Shown: one piece after another, positions 5,446-10,938 of the stretch
Layout of the letters: every line of letters begins with the position of its first letter
Numbering within the stretch: the stretch's first letter is position 1
Assembly (NCBI GenBank): GCA_020832725.1
Contig: JAFIEC010000015.1
Location: 1 to 10,938, forward strand
Reading direction: 5' to 3'
Source: Paracoccaceae bacterium
Lineage (GTDB): Bacteria; Pseudomonadota; Alphaproteobacteria; Rhodobacterales; Rhodobacteraceae
DNA: 10,938 bases
Notes under the pieces: generated by a model
Told to the model about the DNA's origin: nothing
Seen by the model: only the letters and a program-made list of their open reading frames with translations
Database searches by the model: none
Position numbers and translations under genes: made by a program

Positions 5446-8230
5446 GCGCGTCCGCGCCACGGGCAGCTATCGCAGCGGCGAGCTGATCGCGCCACCGGCC
5501 GAGCTGTTCGAGCATGACCGGATCCGTGACCGGATCGACCGTGCCTGCTCCGAAGGCGGCGACGTGCGCAGCCGACGCGCGGCGGTTGTGGCCGTGCTGG
5601 CCGAGGCGAACGCGGCCGCACGCGCCCGGATCGCCGAGGCCTTCGAGGCCGCGCCCGCCGACTCGCGGGGGGCCAAGCGGGCCTATGCCTGGCTGACCGA
5701 TCAGATCGTGGGCGAGGCGCTGCACACCGCCACAACCCATTTCCACGCCGCCCCCAACCCCACCGATGCGCAGCGCCTCGCCGTCATCGCAGTGGGCGGC
5801 TATGGCCGCCGGGAGATGGCGCCGTATTCCGACGTGGATCTCCTGTTTCTCACCCCGTGGAAGCTCACCGCCTGGGCCGAGAGCGTCATCGAGACGATGC
5901 TCTACATCCTGTGGGACCTGAAGCTGAAGGTGGGCCATGCCTCGCGCACGATCGAGGAATGCCTGCGCATGGCACGGGCCGACTACACGATCCGGACCAG
6001 CCTGGTGGAGCATCGCTTTCTGGCGGGTGATGCGGTGCTTGCTCGGCAATTGCGGCGCAAGCTGTGGGACGGATTGTTCAAGTCCACAGGCAGCGACTTC
6101 ATCGAGGCCAAGCTGTCCGAGCGGGCGGAACGCCACCGCCGTCAGGGCGGGCAGCGCTACATGCTCGAGCCCAATGTGAAGGAGGGCAAGGGCGGCCTGC
6201 GCGATCTGCAATCTCTGTTCTGGATGGCAAAATACATCTATCGCGTGGCCACGGCGCGCGAACTGGTCAAGCTGGGCTTCTTCACGGATCAGGAGTTCGA
6301 GAAGTTCACCCGGGCCGAGGATTTCCTGTGGGCGGTGCGCTGCCACCTGCACCTGCTGGACGGGCGCGGCAGCGAGCAGCTGACTTTCGACAAGCAGGTC
6401 GATCTGGCCAGCCGCATGGGATATGCAGACCATGGCGGGCGCAGGGCGGTCGAGCATTTCATGCAGGATTACTTTCGCCACGCTACGGTGGTCGGAGAGC
6501 TGACCCGGATCTTCCTGACCAAGCTGGAAGCGCAGCACGCCAAGCGCGCGCCCGGCATGCTGGGCCGTCTGCGACGCGCCGGAGAGCGGCTGATCAACCC
6601 CGTGGCCCCGGGCTATGCGATCGTGCACGGGCGGCTGACCTTCGAGAACGAGGACGCGTTTCTGGCCGATCCGCTCAACCTGCTGCGCATCTTCGAGACC
6701 GCATTGTCGAGCCGCTACCTGCTCCACCCCGACGCCATGCGCACCATCGCGGCCAATCTGCACAGGCTGGCCGAGATCCGCGACATGCCCGAGGCCAACG
6801 CCATCTTCCTGTCGATGCTGCTGGACCACGGCAACCCCGAGCGCGCCCTGCGCCGGATGAACGAGATCGGTGCGCTCGGGGCCTTCATCCCGGAATTCGG
6901 CGAAATCGTCGCCATGATGCAGTTCAACATGTATCACCATTACACGGTGGACGAACACATCATCCAGTGCGTCTCCAACCTCGCCGATATCGAGAGGGGT
7001 GATCTGCAGGAGGATCTGCCCGTCGCGACGGGGATCCTGCAGAAGGGGGTGAACCGGCGGGTCCTCTACGTGGCGCTTCTTCTGCACGACATCGGCAAGG
7101 GCCGTCCCGAGGACCATTCGACCCTTGGCGCGCGGGTCGCCGAAAGCCTGTGCCCGCGCCTCGGCCTCGGCCCGGACGAAACAGAGACCGTGGTCTGGCT
7201 GGTGCGCCACCATCTGCTGATGTCGGATGTCGCCCAGAAGCGCGACCTGTCCGACCCCCGCACCGTGCGCGACTTTGCCCGCATCGTCGGCACCCCTGCG
7301 CGGCTGCGGCTGCTGACGGTGCTGACGGTCTGCGACATCCGCGGGGTTGGCCCCGGCGTGTGGAACAACTGGAAGGCGCAGTTGCTGCGCACGCTCCATG
7401 GTGCGGCTCACCACGCCCTGACCACCGGGCTGGAGGACATCGGCCGCACCCAGCGGCGCGACGAGGCCCGCGCCGCCCTGCGCGAGGCCCTCCCCGACTG
7501 GCCGGAGGCAGAGCTGGAGGCAGAGCTTGCGCGTCACTACGGCCCTTACTGGCAGGGGCTGATCACCGAGACCCATGTCGTCTTTGCACGTCTGCTGCGC
7601 GGCCTCGGTCCCGGAGAGGTCCGCATCGACATCACCCCGGAACCCGACCGCGACGCCACGCGGGCCTGTTTCGCACTGGCCGATCACCCGGGTATCTTCT
7701 CGCGGCTGGCGGGTGCGCTGGCGCTGGTGGGGGCGAATGTGGTGGACGCGCGCACCTATACCACCTCCGACGGCTTCGCCACGGCGGTCTTCTGGCTTCA
7801 GGATGCCGATGGCCACCCCTATGAGGAAGACCGCCTGCCCCGGCTGACCCGGATGATCGACCGCATCCTTGCCGGCGAGGTCCGCGCCCAGGAAGCCCTC
7901 AAGGAGCGCGACCGCATCAAGACCCGGGAGCGCAGCTTCGTGGTGCCCACCGAGATCACCTTCGACAACGAGGGTTCGGATATCTACACGATCATCGAGG
8001 TGGACACCCGCGACCGGCCCGGCCTGCTGTATGACCTCACCCGCACGCTGACGGCGGCGAATGTCTCCATCGCCTCGGCGGTGATCGCCACCTATGGCGC
8101 GCAGGCGGTGGATGTCTTCTACGTCAAGGACATGTTTGGCCTGAAGCTGCATTCCCAGGCCCGCCGCGAGGCGCTGGAGCGGCGCCTGCGCGATGCGATT
8201 GCCGCCGGTGCCGAGCGGGCGCGCGGCTGA
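5426..8230 (+). CDS. glnD: bifunctional PII uridylyltransferase / uridylyl-removing enzyme GlnD
   Basis: GlnD reads glutamine level and adds or removes UMP on PII proteins (GlnB/GlnK), setting nitrogen control in the cytoplasm. The 934-residue length is full size. The nucleotidyltransferase motif GGYGRREMAPYSDVDLLFL starts at residue 124, with metal-binding Asp136 and Asp138. Then come TPWKLTAWAESVIETMLYIL, GGQRYMLEPNVKEGKGGLRD, and the HD (uridylyl-removing) domain with YTVDEH at 506-511 and LLHDIGKGRPEDHS holding His554-Asp555. Two C-terminal ACT domains, which sense glutamine, lie at about 744-815 and 856-925 (DHPGIFSRLAGAL; DTRDRPGLLYDLTRTL). The start is TTG at 5426: an in-frame TAG at 5405 blocks extension, and the next candidate (GTG 5564) would remove conserved sequence such as LIAPPAELF. 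It overlaps the lipoprotein gene by 20 bases and murJ by 1. Confidence 0.97.
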   Translation: MAAPASERVRATGSYRSGELIAPPAELFEHDRIRDRIDRACSEGGDVRSRRAAVVAVLAEANAAARARIAEAFEAAPADSRGAKRAYAWLTDQIVGEALHTATTHFHAAPNPTDAQRLAVIAVGGYGRREMAPYSDVDLLFLTPWKLTAWAESVIETMLYILWDLKLKVGHASRTIEECLRMARADYTIRTSLVEHRFLAGDAVLARQLRRKLWDGLFKSTGSDFIEAKLSERAERHRRQGGQRYMLEPNVKEGKGGLRDLQSLFWMAKYIYRVATARELVKLGFFTDQEFEKFTRAEDFLWAVRCHLHLLDGRGSEQLTFDKQVDLASRMGYADHGGRRAVEHFMQDYFRHATVVGELTRIFLTKLEAQHAKRAPGMLGRLRRAGERLINPVAPGYAIVHGRLTFENEDAFLADPLNLLRIFETALSSRYLLHPDAMRTIAANLHRLAEIRDMPEANAIFLSMLLDHGNPERALRRMNEIGALGAFIPEFGEIVAMMQFNMYHHYTVDEHIIQCVSNLADIERGDLQEDLPVATGILQKGVNRRVLYVALLLHDIGKGRPEDHSTLGARVAESLCPRLGLGPDETETVVWLVRHHLLMSDVAQKRDLSDPRTVRDFARIVGTPARLRLLTVLTVCDIRGVGPGVWNNWKAQLLRTLHGAAHHALTTGLEDIGRTQRRDEARAALREALPDWPEAELEAELARHYGPYWQGLITETHVVFARLLRGLGPGEVRIDITPEPDRDATRACFALADHPGIFSRLAGALALVGANVVDARTYTTSDGFATAVFWLQDADGHPYEEDRLPRLTRMIDRILAGEVRAQEALKERDRIKTRERSFVVPTEITFDNEGSDIYTIIEVDTRDRPGLLYDLTRTLTAANVSIASAVIATYGAQAVDVFYVKDMFGLKLHSQARREALERRLRDAIAAGAERARG

Positions 8231-9783
8231 TGGCGCCGATCCGGCTGGTCTCCGGCTTCCTGACGGTCGGATTCTGGACACTGGTCAGCAGGCTTGCAGG
8301 CTTCGGGCGTGATATCCTGATCGCGGCCTATCTGGGGGCCGGGCCCCAGGCGCAGGCCTTTCTGGTGGCCTTCGCCCTTCCCAACATGTTCCGGCGTTTC
8401 TTTGCCGAGGGCGCCTTCAACATGGCCTTCGTGCCGCTCTTCTCCAAGAAGCTGGAAGCCGGAGAGGATGCCCGAGACTTTGCCGAGGCGGCGCTGGCGG
8501 CGCTGGCGGCGGCGCTGGTCGCGCTGACTGTCATCGCCATGGTTCTGATGCCGTGGCTGGTTCTGGCCATGGCGGGGGGGTTTGCCGGGGACGCGCGGCT
8601 GGAACTGGCCACGCTGTATGGTCGGATCGCCTTTCCCTACATCCTCTTCATATCGCTTACTGCGCTGCTGTCGGGTGTGCTGAACGCCACGGGGCGGTTC
8701 ATGGCCGCAGCTGCGGCACCCGTGCTGCTGAATGCGGGCTTCATCGCGGCCCTGCTGGCGGCCGCGCGGGCAGGCTGGGACATGGGGCTGACACTGGCCT
8801 GGACTGTGCCGGTGGCGGGTGTCGCGCAGCTGGCGCTGGTCTGGATCGCCGCCGAACGGGCCGGTCTGCGCCTGCGGCTGCGCCGCCCCCGCCTGACGCC
8901 TGAAATACGCAGGCTTGCGATCATCGCGCTGCCCGCGGCGCTGGCGGGCGGGGTGGTCCAGGTCAACCTGCTGGTGGGCCGACAGGTGGCCAGCTTCTAT
9001 GACGGGGCGATCGCGTGGCTGGCCTATGCCGACCGGCTTTATCAGCTGCCGCTGGGCGTGGTCGGCATTGCCATCGGCGTGGTCCTGCTGCCCGCGCTGT
9101 CGCGGCATCTGCGAGCGGGCGATGCAGGGGCGGGTCAGGCGGCGCTGAACCAGGCGCTCGTGGTCTCGATGGCGCTGACCGTTCCCGCGGCGGTGGCGCT
9201 GGCGGTGATTCCGGGGCCGTTGATCTCTGTCCTGTTCGAGCGCGGGGCCTTTGGCGCCGAGGATGCGCGCGCCACCGCGTTGGCGCTGGCGATCTACGGG
9301 CTGGGCCTGCCTGCCTTCGTGCTGCAGAAGGTGCTGCAGCCGGTGTTCTATGCGCGCGAGGATACCAGGAGCCCGCTGCGCTATGCGCTCTGGTCGATGC
9401 TGATAAACGCCGTGGCGGCTGTGGGCCTTGCGGTTCTCATCGGCTTCTCGGGCGCGGCCTGGGGTACGACGCTGGCCGCATGGGCGATGGTTTTCATGCT
9501 GTGGCGGGGCGCGCGCGGCATCGGGGCGGAGGTGGCGCTTTTCCCCGAGACGCGGCGCGCCTTGCCTCGGATTGCGCTGGCCTCGGCGCTGATGGGCGCA
9601 GGCCTGTGGCTGGCGGCCGAAGCCCTTGCCCCTGCCCTTGCGACCTCGGGGCTGCGCTATGGGGCGCTGGCCGCGCTCGTGCTGGGGGGTGCCGCCGTCT
9701 ACGGGTTGGCGGCGGTGGCGATGGGTGCCGTGCATCCCCGACGGATGTGGGCGGCCATGCGCCGGCCCGGCGCATCCGGCTGA
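8230..9783 (+). CDS. murJ: lipid II flippase MurJ (MviN)
   Basis: MurJ is the inner-membrane transporter of the MOP superfamily that moves lipid II to the periplasmic face for peptidoglycan synthesis. The 517 residues are mostly hydrophobic, consistent with about 14 membrane helices. Family marks include SRLAGFGRDILIAAYLGAG at 20-38 (Arg21 and Arg27 match essential E. coli Arg18 and Arg24), LPNMFRRFFAEGAFNMAFVP at 50-69, FPYILFISLTALLSGVLNA, YADRLYQLPLGVVGIAIG with Arg269 (E. coli Arg270), LLPALSRHL, and LQPVFYAREDTRSP. The position of E. coli Asp39 is Gln42 here (see findings). The ATG shares its first base with the glnD stop (TGATG), and no strong Shine-Dalgarno is seen, so translation is probably coupled to glnD. 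Gene order glnD-murJ is common in alphaproteobacteria. Confidence 0.96.
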   Translation: MAPIRLVSGFLTVGFWTLVSRLAGFGRDILIAAYLGAGPQAQAFLVAFALPNMFRRFFAEGAFNMAFVPLFSKKLEAGEDARDFAEAALAALAAALVALTVIAMVLMPWLVLAMAGGFAGDARLELATLYGRIAFPYILFISLTALLSGVLNATGRFMAAAAAPVLLNAGFIAALLAAARAGWDMGLTLAWTVPVAGVAQLALVWIAAERAGLRLRLRRPRLTPEIRRLAIIALPAALAGGVVQVNLLVGRQVASFYDGAIAWLAYADRLYQLPLGVVGIAIGVVLLPALSRHLRAGDAGAGQAALNQALVVSMALTVPAAVALAVIPGPLISVLFERGAFGAEDARATALALAIYGLGLPAFVLQKVLQPVFYAREDTRSPLRYALWSMLINAVAAVGLAVLIGFSGAAWGTTLAAWAMVFMLWRGARGIGAEVALFPETRRALPRIALASALMGAGLWLAAEALAPALATSGLRYGALAALVLGGAAVYGLAAVAMGAVHPRRMWAAMRRPGASG

Positions 9784-9788
9784 AAGGG

Positions 9789-9817
9789 CGGGCGGGGCGG
9801 CCTTGACCCCCGCGCCG
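9789..9817 (+). terminator. GC-rich hairpin between murJ and carA, possible terminator
   Basis: Bases 9789-9797 can pair with 9808-9817, nine GC pairs with one bulged G at 9814 and a 10-base loop. It begins 5 bases after the murJ stop. No T-run follows, so it would not be a classical intrinsic terminator. In so GC-rich a region it may also be chance. Confidence 0.3.
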
Positions 9818-9830
9818 TTGATGCCATAAG
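9803..9830 (+). promoter_or_regulatory. candidate sigma70-type promoter of carA
   Basis: TTGACC at 9803-9808 and CATAAG at 9825-9830 are 16 bases apart, with 5/6 and 4/6 matches to the -35 and -10 consensus. The pair lies 32 bases before the carA GTG. Its -35 overlaps the loop and right arm of the hairpin at 9789-9817. Confidence 0.4.
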
Positions 9831-9848
9831 CGGCAGGCCCGAGCCAGC

Positions 9849-9854
9849 AGGAGG
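9849..9854 (+). promoter_or_regulatory. ribosome binding site of carA
   Basis: AGGAGG, a full Shine-Dalgarno match, lies 7 bases before the GTG at 9862. It fixes that GTG as the start of carA. Confidence 0.85.
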
Positions 9855-9861
9855 ACGCCCC

Positions 9862-10938
9862 GTGACACAGGCCCAGAATGCCCCATCTCCGGCCCGGACG
9901 GGCGGCGCTGCGCGCCCCACGGGCTGCCTTGTGCTGGCGGATGGCACGGTCTTCTACGGTCGCGGTTTCGGGGCGACCGGCGTGGCCGACGCCGAGTTGT
10001 GCTTCAATACCGCCATGACCGGCTATCAGGAGATCCTGACCGACCCTTCCTATGCCGGGCAGGTCGTGACCTTTACGTTTCCCCATGTCGGCAATGTCGG
10101 CACCACCCCCGAGGATGACGAGACCGGCGAGCCCGTCGCCCGGGGCATGGTGGTGAAATGGGACCCGACCGAGCCCTCCAACTGGCGCGCAGCCGACACA
10201 TTGACCGACTGGCTGACGCGCAAGGGCCGCATCGGGCTGGGCGGGGTCGACACGCGGCGGCTGACCCGCGCGATCCGCCAGCAGGGAGCGCCCCATGTCG
10301 CCATCGCCCACGATCCCGCAGGCGCGTTCGATCTTGACGCGCTGCGCGCCCGGGCTCGTGCCTTCCCCGGCCTCGAGGGCCTTGACCTCGCCCGGGAGGT
10401 GACGTGCAAGCAATCCTATCGCTGGGACGAGACCCGCTGGGCCTGGCCCGAGGGCTATGGCACCCGCAGCGGCAAGGGCCCGCTGGTCATCGCCATCGAT
10501 TATGGTGCCAAGCGCAACATCCTGCGCTGCCTCGCCTCGACGGGTTGCGACGTTCTGGTGATGCCGGCCACCGCCACCGCCGAGGAGGTGCTGGCCCATG
10601 CGCCCGACGGGCTGTTCCTGTCCAACGGCCCGGGCGACCCGGCCGCGACCGGCACCTATGCCGTGCCGATGATCCGCGAGGTTCTGGAGCGCAGCGCAAT
10701 GCCGGTCTTTGGCATCTGCCTGGGCCATCATATGCTTGCCCTGGCGCTGGGCGCGCGCACCGTCAAGATGAACCACGGCCATCACGGTTCTAACCAGCCC
10801 GTCAAGGATCTGGAGACCGGCAAGGTGGAGATCACCAGCATGAACCACGGCTTTACCGTGGACAGCCAGACCCTGCCCAAGGGCGTGATCGAGACCCATG
10901 TCAGCCTGTTCGACGGCTCCAATTGCGGCATCCGCATG
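9862..10938 (+). CDS. carA: carbamoyl-phosphate synthase small (glutaminase) subunit, 3' end cut off
   Basis: CarA hydrolyses glutamine and passes ammonia through a tunnel to CarB, giving carbamoyl phosphate for arginine and pyrimidine synthesis. From GTG 9862 the frame stays open to the window edge, 359 codons of an expected 385-395. The N-terminal domain shows LADGTVFYGRGFGATG, FNTAMTGYQEILTDPSYAGQ, VTFTFPHVGNVG and GGVDTRRLTRAIRQQGAPHV. The class I glutamine amidotransferase domain follows, with VIAIDYGAKRNILR, FLSNGPGDPAATGTY, and the nucleophile Cys286 in FGICLGHHML. It continues with VKMNHGHHG and ITSMNHGFTVD. The residue after CLGH is His290, where Gln is expected. The catalytic His and Glu of the HPE motif lie beyond the window, so the catalytic triad cannot be checked. 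The first 20 or so residues are a poorly conserved lead. Confidence 0.95.
   Translation, partial: MTQAQNAPSPARTGGAARPTGCLVLADGTVFYGRGFGATGVADAELCFNTAMTGYQEILTDPSYAGQVVTFTFPHVGNVGTTPEDDETGEPVARGMVVKWDPTEPSNWRAADTLTDWLTRKGRIGLGGVDTRRLTRAIRQQGAPHVAIAHDPAGAFDLDALRARARAFPGLEGLDLAREVTCKQSYRWDETRWAWPEGYGTRSGKGPLVIAIDYGAKRNILRCLASTGCDVLVMPATATAEEVLAHAPDGLFLSNGPGDPAATGTYAVPMIREVLERSAMPVFGICLGHHMLALALGARTVKMNHGHHGSNQPVKDLETGKVEITSMNHGFTVDSQTLPKGVIETHVSLFDGSNCGIRM

Noticed and set aside
4114..5460. Upstream extension of the rsmI frame to a 754-residue protein
   Set aside because: The extra N-terminal part is antisense to the lipoprotein gene and has shadow-like composition. RsmI proteins are about 280-300 residues, and a good RBS precedes the ATG at 4113.
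5792..5848. GlnD motif GGYGRREM instead of GGYGRGEM
   Set aside because: The third residue of this stretch varies within the family, and both metal-binding aspartates are present, so it is probably normal variation.
5276..8281. 1001-codon open frame on the minus strand
   Set aside because: It is exactly antisense to glnD, whose protein carries all family motifs. Its translation is rich in His, Arg, Gly and Gln, has no recognisable domain, and fits the mirror image of GC-rich codon use.
8119..10899. 926-codon open frame on the minus strand
   Set aside because: It covers murJ and carA in antisense and has the same biased composition as the other shadow frames, with no domain that I recognise.

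Overview
The window is a dense, GC-rich stretch of ordinary bacterial chromosome. Protein content and gene neighbourhood point to an alphaproteobacterium of the Rhodobacterales type (Paracoccus/Rhodobacter relatives); this is judged from recalled family sequences, not from a search. I see no mobile element, CRISPR array, rRNA, tRNA, prophage or defence locus, and no gap between genes exceeds about 141 bases. Because of the GC content, several very long open frames run antisense to real genes; they are treated as shadows.

Layout. (1) The 3' end of a ComM/YifB-type AAA+ gene reads rightward from the left edge to 628 and meets a leftward unit stop-to-stop. (2) That leftward unit, 4113 down to 625, is rsmI (16S rRNA methyltransferase), yraN (UPF0102 nuclease-fold protein), gshB (glutathione synthase) and an HSL-family alpha/beta hydrolase whose start lies 2 bases after the gshB stop. 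(3) A 141-base divergent region separates rsmI from a rightward unit: an LppC/LpoA-like lipoprotein (penicillin-binding protein activator family), glnD (PII uridylyltransferase/uridylyl-removing enzyme) starting at a TTG inside the lipoprotein gene, and murJ (lipid II flippase) overlapping the glnD stop by one base. (4) After a 78-base gap with a possible promoter and a GC hairpin, carA (carbamoyl-phosphate synthase small subunit) begins at a GTG and runs off the right edge.

How the genes fit together. The rightward unit pairs envelope construction (LppC-like lipoprotein, MurJ) with nitrogen sensing (GlnD); carA then uses glutamine nitrogen for arginine and pyrimidine synthesis. The leftward unit joins ribosome modification, a probable nucleic-acid protein, glutathione synthesis and an uncharacterised esterase/lipase-type enzyme. 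The rsmI, lppC and yraN group also occurs together in E. coli (rsmI divergent from lpoA), so this is an old association.

I did not find a new system. The best leads are residue-level: CarA reads CLGHH where the family has CLGHQ at the glutamine-binding position, and MurJ has Gln at the position of the functionally important Asp39 of E. coli MurJ. Both rest on remembered family sequences and need an alignment.
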